From: Bacteroidia bacterium
GTDB lineage: Bacteria > Bacteroidota > Bacteroidia > J057
Reading direction: 5' to 3'
NCBI GenBank assembly: GCA_033391075.1
Contig: JAWPMV010000005.1
Coordinates: forward strand, 310,001 to 374,000
DNA length: 64,000 bases
The notes beneath the pieces are model-generated. The model saw only the letters and a list, made by a program, of their open reading frames with translations, searched no databases and was not told the origin of the DNA. This document shows, piece by piece, positions 18,229 through 26,093 of this stretch (position 1 is its first letter; the number at the start of each line of letters is the position of its first letter). A program made the position numbers and the translations under genes.

Positions 18229-19146
18229 ATGAAGTCTATTTTTGCATTTTATGCTTCCCTCCTCTTCCTGATTTCTCCAAAATTGTATGCTCAAGAGCTT
18301 TTAGCTGTTTCTCCTTCACCTCCAGATACGATATCTTTTCGTCTGACCTCCTACAACAATATTGTATTGGAAGCGGTCCTCAATGAGCTAGATAGCCTCG
18401 ATCTTATGTTTCATACGGCTGCCAATGATATGACCTTGATTGAAGCGGTCAGGGATCGACTAAAAAGTGTCACATATGGCAATCCGGATAGTGTGAATAG
18501 CTGGGGCGGAAAAGGGACTAGCAGAAGAAGTTCAGGAAACGATTTGAAAATAGGCAATCAAAACTGGGAAGATGTATTGATTTGGGAGAATAAACATTCC
18601 GGCCAGGAAACGGATGGGAAGATCGGACTGGATTTTTTCAAAGGACAAATTCTGGAAATCAATTATGAGCAGAACTATCTGGTGGTTCATCCGGAAATGC
18701 CGGAATTGGATAAAGGCTTTGAAGAATTAGCGCTAGAGATCAATTCGGGAATGAGGTTTTTGAAAGGGAGCATGCAATTGGGGGAAGAAAGCTTTGGGAA
18801 TTCTTTTCTGATCCATTCCGGCTATGCGGGTTCCCTCCTACTCGATGATGCCTTCGCTCAGAAAAACAAATTGGATAGCCGTCTGGAGATCATCGATGAG
18901 AAAATCCTCAAAGACTCCTATGGCAATGAGCTCAAGACCCTCAAGGCACTCATGCCTGCTTTTGAAATGGGGAGCATTCATTTTGATCAGGTCCCGGTCG
19001 GTTTTTTCTCCGGAGCATTGGGCAGGCAGAAAATCAGCGTCATGGGAGGGGATTTACTCAAGCGCTTCAATTGGATATTTGACCTCAAAGAAGAGCGACT
19101 TTTTGTAAAACCCAATGCGAATATAAAATTGGCGTATCGGGAGTGA
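18229..19146 (+). CDS. exported retropepsin-like protein with His in place of both catalytic Asp
   Basis: The start at 18229 gives a signal peptide (MKSIFAFYASLLFLIS..., cleavage near LYAQ); an upstream in-frame ATG overlaps the terminator of the previous gene. The 305-aa product has the two-lobe layout of clan AA aspartic proteases: a first lobe ending in LMFHTAAND near 61, the loop GKIGLDFFKGQILEINY near 130-146, and a second lobe with FLIHSGYAGSLLL near 193. Both DTG/DSG positions read HTA and HSG, so classical aspartic protease catalysis is not possible. Related Bacteroidota proteins may share this; I could not check. Confidence 0.65.
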   Translation: MKSIFAFYASLLFLISPKLYAQELLAVSPSPPDTISFRLTSYNNIVLEAVLNELDSLDLMFHTAANDMTLIEAVRDRLKSVTYGNPDSVNSWGGKGTSRRSSGNDLKIGNQNWEDVLIWENKHSGQETDGKIGLDFFKGQILEINYEQNYLVVHPEMPELDKGFEELALEINSGMRFLKGSMQLGEESFGNSFLIHSGYAGSLLLDDAFAQKNKLDSRLEIIDEKILKDSYGNELKTLKALMPAFEMGSIHFDQVPVGFFSGALGRQKISVMGGDLLKRFNWIFDLKEERLFVKPNANIKLAYRE

Positions 19147-19201
19147 TCCTTGCTTTTTTGTCTGGTCGGTTTTGGCGATATTGAAAGGAAGCAGAGACAC
19201 C

Positions 19202-19315
19202 ATGCCTGGCTTTCAAAAAATTATCTTTTTTTGTGTAATCGGCAGCTTTGTGAGTTTCGGCTTAGCGGGAGAAATCGGCTCTGAGAGCCTGGGAGAAGAG
19301 GATAATAAGAGATAA
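19202..19315 (+). CDS. possible 37-aa leader peptide
   Basis: A small ORF inside leader A with a hydrophobic centre (IIFFCVIGSFVSFGLAG) and an acidic end (ESLGEEDNKR). In leader B the same reading frame is broken by an indel, although the tail GEIGPESLGEEDNKS is still readable. This suggests either a decaying peptide gene or conservation of the DNA rather than of the peptide. Expression is not shown. Confidence 0.25.
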   Translation: MPGFQKIIFFCVIGSFVSFGLAGEIGSESLGEEDNKR

Positions 19316-19343
19316 ACGAAATAACTTCGTTTATGCTAATGTT
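19202..19343 (+). repeat. leader A: attI-like platform before cassette array 1
   Basis: About 140 nt that recur at 54587-54726, directly before the second cassette cluster. The two are most alike over the last 80 nt (GGAGAAATCGG...CCTGAGAGCCTGGGAG, split by one difference) and both end in ...ATG immediately at the GTT crossover of the first cassette. It contains a perfect 9-bp inverted repeat ATAAACGAA/TTCGTTTAT (19312-19320 and 19326-19334). Its position matches that of an integron attI site, but no integrase is adjacent. Confidence 0.55.
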
Positions 19344-20247
19344 GGGTGCAATAAAAAAATGTCAACTCTTAAATATTTTGATACAAAAAACTGAGTATAA
19401 AAATATATGTTGGTGGTGTGGATCAAAGGCTGATTCCCGAGAACATACACATAAGAAAACAGATTTTAAAAGAGTTTTCGGGAATCCACCATATCCAGAA
19501 GTAGATCAACCAATAAAAGCTTTAACTAAAGGAGGTTATCGAAATATTCAAGGTCCAAATTCAAAGGAAATTAAATTTAAGCCTGTTTTATGTAAAAAAT
19601 GTAACAACGAAAGAAGTCAATCATTAGACTTAGCATATGACAAATTCATCAATTGGGTTGAAACTAATACAAACCAGATAATTGAAAATGAGACCATTGA
19701 CTTCAAATTAATATTTGGAAACGATTATCTAGAGGATAAGTTGAACGTTTTGAGATATTATACTAAGCACTTTTGTTGTAGGCTTGCTGAAAATTCTATT
19801 TCTATCTCAAGAGAAATAATAAATTTTTTAAACGGATATGGGAATCTCCAATACTTAATCATAAAGTTTGAAATAAGGTATGATATACTAGCTATGGCAT
19901 TAAGACATCATGAGAGAGGAAATTCTTATCCTTCCCTTTATAAAGCTTCATTGAAATATTTTTATAAAGAAGAAGTTGAGGATGAAATTGATTTTGTCTA
20001 TACATTCTATAATTATAGATGGTTCCGGATTCATTTCCAGTATTCGGAAAGAATCACTAGCACTGATCCAAATTTTGATTGGTATGACGAATACAATGAA
20101 GCAGATATAATTGACGTTCCAACTTTTTACATAATTCCCCCTGAAAAATATCAAGATTGTACAGATAATGAATTGTACGAATTAATCGAGCAGTATAAAA
20201 AGAGGGAATTAGCTGAAGATCAAAATAATTTTTGGTTAGGAATATGA
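19339..20247 (+). CDS. HNH-like zinc-binding protein, cassette 1
   Basis: About 302 aa. The N-terminal part has CWWCGSKADSREHTHKK and later CKKCNNERSQ, a CxxC...H...CxxCN arrangement typical of HNH-type nuclease folds. The rest is a helical domain I do not recognise. The likely start ATG (19339) straddles the crossover: its G is the first base of the GTT core, so the codon is supplied by the leader. A TTG at 19342 or 19378 is an alternative start. Nucleolytic activity is inferred from the zinc pattern only. Confidence 0.6.
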   Translation: MLGAIKKCQLLNILIQKTEYKNICWWCGSKADSREHTHKKTDFKRVFGNPPYPEVDQPIKALTKGGYRNIQGPNSKEIKFKPVLCKKCNNERSQSLDLAYDKFINWVETNTNQIIENETIDFKLIFGNDYLEDKLNVLRYYTKHFCCRLAENSISISREIINFLNGYGNLQYLIIKFEIRYDILAMALRHHERGNSYPSLYKASLKYFYKEEVEDEIDFVYTFYNYRWFRIHFQYSERITSTDPNFDWYDEYNEADIIDVPTFYIIPPEKYQDCTDNELYELIEQYKKRELAEDQNNFWLGI

Positions 20248-20252
20248 AAAAT

Positions 20253-20322
20253 GCACACAACACAAGCTAAGCTCCATACTCCGCTAATGCTACGTACGAA
20301 AGCTTAGCCGCTCGTTATCGGC
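20253..20322 (+). other. attC-like site 1
   Basis: R'' GCACACAAC (20253-20261), L'' GCTAAGCT (20266-20273), L' AGCTTAGC (20301-20308, perfect complement of L''), R' GTTATCGGC (20314-20322). R'' matches the reverse complement of the R' that opened cassette 1 at 8 of 9 positions. Confidence 0.8.
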
Positions 20323-20337
20323 AATTAAAAATAAAAA

Positions 20338-21276
20338 ATGATGAAAAAAGCAACAAACAGGCATTTTGGAGGATCAACAAATGCTTTAGGCTTCACATTC
20401 GTATTTATCCTACTTCCAATACTAGCCTTTACACAAGCAGAGCAAAAGCAATTGAGCCTGGCAGAAAGAGTACAAAATCTTAAGTTGGATAGTACAGAGA
20501 TTGGAGAACTTGCTTATTATTCTGAGGGATATTTAGATCGAGCTGAACTGATAAGTATGGAAATCGAAAGGGCCAGGAAATTCTACTTAGATAGCCTTGG
20601 AATAGAAGTAGAGGTAAAAATCGCCTTGCTCGATACCAATGATTACAATACACTATCTCTTCGCATTCCATATGGACTGCCTTTCGTAAATAACGGGCTC
20701 ATATTCTTACCAGCTGATACATCGACTGGGGCAGTAAAAGATATGTATGCTCCATTTTCAGGTTCTATTTCGGAAGAAGCCAAATCAATTTTAAATAGCC
20801 TTGCAATGGACTATGCCGCAGCATTGAATCGTATGGTTGATCTAATCGGATTACATGAAATAGGCCATGTTCAAAATGATGCTATGGGAATCAATGGCAG
20901 ACAGAAGTGGTTTGATGAATTTATGGCATCCTATTTTGGGTACGCCTATATGCAAAATAACGATACTTCCTTAGCAGGCATTTGGGATGTTTTTACACAT
21001 GCCGGGTTTGAAGGTTATACGCCTACTCATGTTTCGCTAGATGTTTTTAATAAGTTATATTTTGGAGTGGGGTTCGAAAATTATGGATGGTTTCAAAATG
21101 CTTTTCAAGAACGAATAAGAGAGGTATATGCTGCTAAGGGATTAAATTTTATTCGACTTGTAAAAGAAAAACTATCCGATTCATCCTTCCAACCTGCAAC
21201 AGCGCAAGAATTATTAGAAAAGCTGGAGGAAATCGAGCCAGGATTCATAAAATGGGCTGACTCACTAGGAAATTAA
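20338..21276 (+). CDS. secreted zincin-like metallopeptidase, cassette 2
   Basis: A 312-aa protein with an N-terminal hydrophobic signal or anchor (about 18-31, ending AFTQA). It carries HEIGH at residues 173-177 and WFDEFMASYF with Glu194, fitting a gluzincin pattern (HExxH plus a downstream Glu). The first Met is doubled, so the ATG at 20341 is equally likely as start. The named family is not clear. The gene fills its cassette, with the closing attC-like site 12 nt after the stop. Confidence 0.65.
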   Translation: MMKKATNRHFGGSTNALGFTFVFILLPILAFTQAEQKQLSLAERVQNLKLDSTEIGELAYYSEGYLDRAELISMEIERARKFYLDSLGIEVEVKIALLDTNDYNTLSLRIPYGLPFVNNGLIFLPADTSTGAVKDMYAPFSGSISEEAKSILNSLAMDYAAALNRMVDLIGLHEIGHVQNDAMGINGRQKWFDEFMASYFGYAYMQNNDTSLAGIWDVFTHAGFEGYTPTHVSLDVFNKLYFGVGFENYGWFQNAFQERIREVYAAKGLNFIRLVKEKLSDSSFQPATAQELLEKLEEIEPGFIKWADSLGN

Positions 21277-21287
21277 AAGAGAGAAAA

Positions 21288-21316
21288 TCCGATAACATAA
21301 GCTAGTCGTTCCTTTC
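21288..21316 (+). other. attC-like site 2, shortened
   Basis: R'' TCCGATAAC (21288-21296) is complementary to the R' at 20314-20322 at 8 of 9 positions. R' is GTTCCTTTC (21308-21316). Only 11 nt separate the boxes, so the central stem-loop seems deleted. Confidence 0.5.
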
Positions 21317-21323
21317 AATAAAA

Positions 21324-21968
21324 ATGGATAAAATTGATGAGATAAAAGAAAAACTTAAAGAGCTAAAAACTCTTGATTCCAAGTATGAAATATTTGGAGC
21401 CTCTCATCATAAATATGCCTTTAACGAACCAATGACTCTTGATCAACTCGATGAGTTCGAAACAAAATATCAAGTTAAATTACCAACAGATTATAAGCGC
21501 TTCCTAAATAAAATTGGTAATGGAGGTGCTGGGCCATATTATGGTATTCATCCGCTCTCAAGGAATTTGGGGAAATTTAATCCTGAAAATAAGTTTGAGA
21601 ATCTAAAATTAGCGTTTCCTCACTATAGAAAATGGAACTGGAGTAAAAAAATTCTTGATCGGTTTGAAAAACTCAAAGGTGATGAGGACGAGGAAATCGC
21701 GGAGTTTTTTGATACAATATTTTGGCAACAATATGGAAAAGAGGAACTTACCTCAGGAAGCTTATATATATCTGAATATGGTTGTGCTTTAAGATACTTG
21801 TTGATAGTCACAGGTGATGATATAGGGAAAATATGGTTTGACCAAAGGGCTGATCATGATGGAATTAATCCTGTTGTGGATAACAATGGAAAAAAACTAG
21901 ATTTCTATAGTTGGTACCTAGAATGGCTTGATAAATCAATAAATGAAATAAAGAAACAAGGAAGCTAA
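21324..21968 (+). CDS. SMI1/KNR4 (SUKH) family protein, cassette 3
   Basis: A 214-aa cytosolic protein. The motif LDQLDEFETKYQVKLPTDYKRFLNKIGNGG near 35-65 is the core of the SMI1/KNR4 fold, and a Gly-rich GAGPYYGIHPL follows. Many SUKH proteins are immunity proteins against nuclease-type toxins, and they are frequent integron cassette cargo. No toxin partner is seen next to it. The stop codon lies within about 3 nt of the next attC-like R'' box. Confidence 0.82.
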   Translation: MDKIDEIKEKLKELKTLDSKYEIFGASHHKYAFNEPMTLDQLDEFETKYQVKLPTDYKRFLNKIGNGGAGPYYGIHPLSRNLGKFNPENKFENLKLAFPHYRKWNWSKKILDRFEKLKGDEDEEIAEFFDTIFWQQYGKEELTSGSLYISEYGCALRYLLIVTGDDIGKIWFDQRADHDGINPVVDNNGKKLDFYSWYLEWLDKSINEIKKQGS

Positions 21969-22029
21969 CAAAACCTAAACTCCATACTCCGCTGAGGCCG
22001 CGTACAGCGTTTAGCTAGCCCTTATCAGC
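21963..22029 (+). other. attC-like site 3
   Basis: R'' GCTAACA, L'' CTAAAC (21975-21980), L' GTTTAG (22009-22014), R' TTATCAGC preceded by C instead of G. The loop shares the CTCCATACTCCGCT block with site 1, so these sites belong to one related group. Confidence 0.6.
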
Positions 22030-22050
22030 AACTTGAAAAATCGCACAAAA

Positions 22051-22386
22051 TTAAAAGCGTTTCTTTACATTAGCCAAAGCGCCCCACTCAGCAACAAGCT
22101 GAATTAAAGGGATTAATGTTTTACCAAAATCAGTCAAAGAATACTCAACTTTCAGTGGGGGTTTTGAATAAAAGACTTTTCTTTTAATTATTCCATCTTC
22201 TGTTAATGATTTCAACTGTAAACTTAGCGTACGCTCGGTAACTGTTGGCATTTTCTTTCTTAGCTCATTGTATCGTAAGGTTTCGTCCAACAAATAATAT
22301 ATGATAGCTGCTTTCCACTTCCCACCAATAACGCCCATTGTTAAACTAGAACAACAAGGATATTCTTTTCCATTAAAATTGTACAT
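22051..22386 (-). CDS. HxlR-family transcriptional regulator, cassette 4
   Basis: A 111-aa winged-helix protein. It has the HxlR order: a N-terminal CCSS (Cys11-12), MGVIGGKWKAAIIYYLL, YNELRKKMPTVTERTLSLQLKSL (recognition helix) and LKVEYSLTDFG (wing). It is divergent from a DinB gene 163 nt away, with two inverted-repeat operator candidates between them. It is one of the few cassette genes on the minus strand. Control of the DinB gene is a reasonable inference. Confidence 0.88.
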   Translation of the reverse strand: MYNFNGKEYPCCSSLTMGVIGGKWKAAIIYYLLDETLRYNELRKKMPTVTERTLSLQLKSLTEDGIIKRKVFYSKPPLKVEYSLTDFGKTLIPLIQLVAEWGALANVKKRF

Positions 22387-22427
22387 ACTTCTATAATTAG
22401 TCCAACTATACTTATTGACCGTTATTG

Positions 22428-22435
22428 CAAATATA
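22428..22435 (-). promoter_or_regulatory. candidate -7 box TATATTTG for the HxlR gene
   Basis: Read on the minus strand it matches TAnnTTTG exactly. It lies 42 nt upstream of the start codon and adjacent to the inverted repeats at 22447-22474. Confidence 0.5.
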
Positions 22436-22446
22436 GCCTACTTTAA

Positions 22447-22474
22447 ATAGTATTGCTACTATACTATTTATAGT
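22447..22474. promoter_or_regulatory. candidate HxlR operators
   Basis: Two overlapping inverted repeats: ATAGTA-TTGC-TACTAT (22447-22462) and ACTATA-CTATT-TATAGT (22458-22474). The TAGTA/TACTA half-sites are the same as in the palindrome at the first HxlR locus (8679-8688). Confidence 0.5.
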
Positions 22475-22549
22475 GATTTATATCATGGATAATAGTTCAA
22501 TATTTCATATTGATTTCCAACACTATTTTAAAAGAAAAAACAAGGTAAA

Positions 22550-23008
22550 ATGAGAGAAACAGCAAGCAAATTAGACGGACTTTTGAACATAATAAAGGAG
22601 TACATTGCTAAATCCTCTGATTCAGAACTAAGCTTTAAAGCGAATTCTGAAAAATGGTCGAAGAAAGAAATTATTGGCCATTTGATTGATTCGGGAATCA
22701 ACAATACAAAGCGTTTTACAGCAGTTCTAATTGAAAAAGAGCCGTATAGGATTAGGCCAATGAAACAAGTTGAACTAGTGAAAGTAAATGATTATCAAAA
22801 TTCTGAAATAGAAGAACTTTTAGCTTTACTATTGTCTATCAATATTCGAATAAAAAAGCTGATGCTTCTGCAAAACACACAAACACTAGCTACAAAAATT
22901 GAATTATATACTAAAGGAAATATGTCTGATTTGAGATACTTGATGGAAGATTATGTTGCACACTTTGAACAACACCTAAATCAATTATTGAAGCCAATAT
23001 CCGCATAA
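22550..23008 (+). CDS. DinB-family protein, cassette 4
   Basis: A 152-aa four-helix protein of the DinB_2 type: WSKKEIIGHLIDSGINN near 37-53, and DYVAHFEQHLNQL near 133-146, with the His residues that would bind the metal. There is no signal peptide, unlike the DinB protein at 17483. It is divergent from the HxlR regulator in the same cassette. The function is unknown; a thiol-transferase or damage-response role is only family-level inference. Confidence 0.8.
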   Translation: MRETASKLDGLLNIIKEYIAKSSDSELSFKANSEKWSKKEIIGHLIDSGINNTKRFTAVLIEKEPYRIRPMKQVELVKVNDYQNSEIEELLALLLSINIRIKKLMLLQNTQTLATKIELYTKGNMSDLRYLMEDYVAHFEQHLNQLLKPISA

Positions 23009-23148
23009 TACAGAAGTTTATGTGAGTATACTTGCAAATTGAAGGATTTAAAGAGCAGCTGCTAAGAATGTATATGAAATCATGGCTTCCATCCGGTCGC
23101 CAGGATTCATAAACTAAATGTTATGTTTGCAATTGATAATTAAAAACG

Positions 23149-23196
23149 ACGACTAACAAAGCACAGCTGTCCGAGGCATATCTAGTCGTTCTAGCC
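23149..23196 (+). other. attC-like site 4
   Basis: Inverted repeat ACGACTA/TAGTCGT (23149-23155 and 23183-23189) followed by R' GTTCTAGCC (23188-23196). The R'' box is unclear. A further inverted pair AGTTTATG/CATAAACT (23015-23022 and 23108-23115), followed by GTTATGTTT, may be the remains of a second site just upstream. Confidence 0.5.
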
Positions 23197-23211
23197 CATT
23201 AAAATGAAAAA

Positions 23212-23940
23212 ATGAGAACACTCGGTTTAATAGGGGGAACATCATGGCATTCAACAATTGAGTATTATAGATACATTAATCAAAAAGTAAATGATTATTT
23301 TGAAGATAACACCAATCCTCCTTTAATAGTGTATACTTTAAATCAATCTTTAATACATCAATTACAAAGAGAAAACAATTGGGAAGGGATAGCTGAGTTA
23401 CTCATTGAAGCCGCAAGAAGTCTTGAAAAAGCTGGTGTAGATATGCTAATGTTTTGTGCTAACACACCTCACAAAGTTTATCATCTTGTCGAACAAGCAA
23501 TTGATACTCCAATACTACACATAGCAGATGCAACTGCTGAATCTCTTAAATCAAAAAATATTAAAAAGGCTTGTTTTTTGGGAACTAAATATTCTATGGT
23601 TGAGAACTTTATTACAAAAAGAATAACAACAAATAATATTGAGGTAATTACTCCAAACAAGGATAATATCATACATGAATTACATCGAATAATTCAAGAA
23701 GAATTGACATATGGAAATATCATCCCTCAATCTAAAGATTATGTAATTAGCATTATTCAATCATTTGTCAAGATTGGCGCAGAAGGTGTCATATTAGGAT
23801 GTACAGAATTTCCATTAATGATAAAAGAAACTGATTTGCAAATCCCGATTTTCAATACAACAGAGATACATGCAAATGCAGGAGCAAATTTTATTTTAAA
23901 AGATTTAAAAAAAATAAAAACAGGCTACAACAAAGCATAA
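23212..23940 (+). CDS. aspartate/glutamate racemase family protein, cassette 5
   Basis: A 242-aa protein with the family order: GLIGGTSWHSTIEYYR at the start, catalytic Cys82 in MFCANT, and the second Cys196 in LGCTEFPLM. Both catalytic cysteines are present, so it can be an active amino-acid racemase; the substrate cannot be read from sequence. The R'' box of its closing attC-like site (23923-23931) lies inside the last codons, so cassette end and coding end overlap. Confidence 0.85.
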   Translation: MRTLGLIGGTSWHSTIEYYRYINQKVNDYFEDNTNPPLIVYTLNQSLIHQLQRENNWEGIAELLIEAARSLEKAGVDMLMFCANTPHKVYHLVEQAIDTPILHIADATAESLKSKNIKKACFLGTKYSMVENFITKRITTNNIEVITPNKDNIIHELHRIIQEELTYGNIIPQSKDYVISIIQSFVKIGAEGVILGCTEFPLMIKETDLQIPIFNTTEIHANAGANFILKDLKKIKTGYNKA

Positions 23941-23995
23941 AACGGCAATTGTTAACAAAAGCTGGCAACTGCGTTTAGGCGAGGACGTTATCTCT
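23923..23995 (+). other. attC-like site 5
   Basis: R'' GGCTACAAC (23923-23931) pairs with R' GTTCTAGCC at 23188 (8 of 9). L'' GCATAAAACG and L' CGTTTAGGC form an imperfect stem. R' is GTTATCTCT (23987-23995). Confidence 0.75.
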
Positions 23996-24006
23996 TAAGT
24001 TAAAAT

Positions 24007-25176
24007 ATGAAAGACAAAATATTCATATTGAATGAGACTGGCTCTCTCTCTGAGCTAACCGAATCAGGTTATGATAGTGAGGAATTGTTGCAATCTCTTC
24101 TTGAAAAATACCCTTCATTATTAGCTGGAGGTCAAATAGATGAAATTCAGCCCCGAAGGTGGATACTGATCTCCAGGGAGATTGGGATACCTGATGATTC
24201 TGAAAAAGGGAATAGATGGGCAGTAGACCATTTATTCATAGATCAAGAAGGAATCCCAACCCTGGTAGAAGTAAAAAGAAGTTCGGATACAAGAATCAGG
24301 CGAGAAGTTATAGGTCAAATCATGGATTATGCTGCAAATGCTGTTTCATATTGGTCAGTAGAAAAGCTAATGTCCATTTATGAAAAATCATGTGAAGAAA
24401 ATCAGGAAGATTCAAGCGACAATATTAATGAACTGGTTGAGGGAACACTCGATTATGAAGAATATTGGGAATTAGTTTCTACAAATTTGAAAGCAGGGAA
24501 GATTAGAATGATAATTGTTGCCGATAATATTCCCAAAGAATTAAAGAATATAATTGAGTTTCTGAATTCGCAAATGTCTCCAGCAGAAATACTTGGGTTA
24601 GAAATCAAGCAGTACCGGAATGAGACAATGAAAACATTAGTACCAAAAGTCTTGGGTAAATCTGTGAAATCTGATGCTTCAAAAAGAATCAGAAGTTCAG
24701 TTTCAACAGAGATTTCGGAAGATGAATATTGGAGGGTCTTTCAGGTCCACTCAGGAAAAGCATTGCTCCAAATTGGCCAAAGAATCATAGACGGGATTAA
24801 AGACTACAAAGACTATTATTGGTTTGGAGGTAGTGGTATAGTAAGTGGATATGGCCACTCGATGGTTCCTGTAAAGAAAGCTAATTTCCCAAATAGTAAT
24901 CGAATCAATATTTACCCTATTGCCCTTTGGACAAATGGTTCAGTAGAAATTAGCTTGCAATACTTCAAAGGGCGCGGGCATTTCGATCTAGAGGAGAATC
25001 AGAAAGAATTGATTGACAGGCTAAATGAAATTGAGGGAGTTGATATTGGATATGAAAAGATCTTCAAAAGACCGAGTATTAATCTTGGGCTATTTTCAGA
25101 GCCAAATGTACTTGCAAAATTCATCGAGTTGATAAGATGGGTTTTTGAAAAAAGTATGGAAAAAAAAGAGAGATAA
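24007..25176 (+). CDS. PD-(D/E)XK nuclease-like protein, cassette 6
   Basis: A 389-aa protein. The PD-(D/E)XK core is readable: Asp74 in WAVDHLFID, Glu88-x-Lys90 in LVEVKRS, and Gln104 in VIGQIMDYA, followed by the DYAAN segment common to NucS/DUF91-type nucleases. The C-terminal half is unassigned. It has all core catalytic residues and so may cut DNA. Its role could be defence or repair. The stop codon sits inside the R'' box of the closing attC-like site, as is common for cassette genes. Confidence 0.75.
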   Translation: MKDKIFILNETGSLSELTESGYDSEELLQSLLEKYPSLLAGGQIDEIQPRRWILISREIGIPDDSEKGNRWAVDHLFIDQEGIPTLVEVKRSSDTRIRREVIGQIMDYAANAVSYWSVEKLMSIYEKSCEENQEDSSDNINELVEGTLDYEEYWELVSTNLKAGKIRMIIVADNIPKELKNIIEFLNSQMSPAEILGLEIKQYRNETMKTLVPKVLGKSVKSDASKRIRSSVSTEISEDEYWRVFQVHSGKALLQIGQRIIDGIKDYKDYYWFGGSGIVSGYGHSMVPVKKANFPNSNRINIYPIALWTNGSVEISLQYFKGRGHFDLEENQKELIDRLNEIEGVDIGYEKIFKRPSINLGLFSEPNVLAKFIELIRWVFEKSMEKKER

Positions 25177-25240
25177 CATTGACTACGTGCTATGCCTTGC
25201 TATCGTGTCTGCACCAGCGCGTAGTCATATCGTTAGCATA
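25169..25240 (+). other. attC-like site 6
   Basis: R'' AGAGATAAC (25169-25177) is the exact reverse complement of R' GTTATCTCT at 23987. L'' GACTACG (25181-25187) and L' CGTAGTC (25220-25226) are perfect complements. R' is GTTAGCATA (25232-25240). It is the cleanest site in the array. Confidence 0.85.
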
Positions 25241-25246
25241 CATAAA

Positions 25247-25651
25247 ATGAATCAGAAAGAAAAAGAGTTCCTAGATGACTATGAAGCATTGTTTCGTTCA
25301 AATCGGAACGCACTCCCTGAATCTTCAAGTCATAAAAATCCTAAAATGGAATATCACGTGTTGGCGGATGGAGTTTTTTGGGATGATGAAGGATTAAGGG
25401 AATTAGAATGGGAACTTTCTAATGCTTTTAGGTTCGTGATAAATTTTAGGACCAAGCTAATAACCAACTCCAATGAGCCAAATGAGTTCTACCAACAAAT
25501 ATATAAACTAGCACAAAGGTATTTCCCAAACTGGATTGGATTCAAGAAAGAACGATGCAGTCATAATGAGGAGCTAGCCGAAAGGATTGAAAGAATCAGA
25601 AAGGTCTCAGGTTGGAAGGTTGACAAAACATTTAAAGAACTTGAGGATTGA
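25247..25651 (+). CDS. hypothetical protein, cassette 7
   Basis: A 134-aa protein starting MNQKEKEFLDDYEALF. The longer frame from 25145 runs through the attC-like site and is not plausible. It is mostly helical and charged, with no signal peptide and no motif I recognise. It starts 7 nt after the R' box and ends 4 nt before the next R'' box. Confidence 0.6.
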   Translation: MNQKEKEFLDDYEALFRSNRNALPESSSHKNPKMEYHVLADGVFWDDEGLRELEWELSNAFRFVINFRTKLITNSNEPNEFYQQIYKLAQRYFPNWIGFKKERCSHNEELAERIERIRKVSGWKVDKTFKELED

Positions 25652-25655
25652 AAAC

Positions 25656-25725
25656 GAATGCTAACAAAACCTAATCTACATACTTCGCTAAGGCTGGGTG
25701 CAGAGTTTAGCTGATCGCTGTGAGT
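25656..25725 (+). other. attC-like site 7
   Basis: R'' GAATGCTAAC (25656-25665) pairs with R' GTTAGCATA at 25232 (8 of 9 over the shared box). L'' CCTAATCT and L' AGTTTAGC form an imperfect stem. R' is GCTGTGAGT (25717-25725), a C for T change in GTT. Confidence 0.75.
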
Positions 25726-25737
25726 AATAAAAAAATA

Positions 25738-26043
25738 ATGGGAAAAATTGTCTGTAAAAGCCACGGGACTCAAGTCCTAAGTTTTGTGTCTAAGTTCCAT
25801 CAAAAAAAAATAGCAGGAGCTGAACCCAGTCACGAAAGTGAAATAAGATATGTAGAGGTAGACAATAAAGAAGAAAATATCCAGGGGACATTTTTAGTAG
25901 ATCCCAATATCTTAACGCAATTAGATAGACATGAAAAAGTATCGAAATTGAAACTGGATTCCTCGGAATTCAATAAGATATTTAGCGATTTACAAGCTGT
26001 TTGCTCTACTTGCTTGCAAGAGTACTTAGCAAGAAAAATATAA
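25738..26043 (+). CDS. small Cys-rich hypothetical protein, cassette 8
   Basis: A 101-aa protein. The ATG at 25738 is chosen because the upstream GTG lies in the R' box. It has an early Cys-x-x-His (CKSH) and a late Cys-x-x-Cys (CSTC), which together could bind one zinc. I do not recognise a family. Its cassette closes with R'' ACTCACAAC 1 nt after the stop. Confidence 0.5.
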   Translation: MGKIVCKSHGTQVLSFVSKFHQKKIAGAEPSHESEIRYVEVDNKEENIQGTFLVDPNILTQLDRHEKVSKLKLDSSEFNKIFSDLQAVCSTCLQEYLARKI

Positions 26044-26044
26044 T

Positions 26045-26093
26045 ACTCACAACAAAACCTATGCTCAAATTCTTTTGACGCATCCGAAAAAAA
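26045..26093 (+). other. attC-like site 8, truncated
   Basis: R'' ACTCACAAC (26045-26053) matches the R' of cassette 8 at 8 of 9 positions. No matching L' or R' follows; instead the sequence runs into a DUF6090 fragment. The array appears broken here. Confidence 0.5.

Noticed and set aside
25145-25246. Extended N-terminus of the cassette 7 protein
   Set aside because: The added residues are translated from attC-like site 6 and overlap the previous gene.
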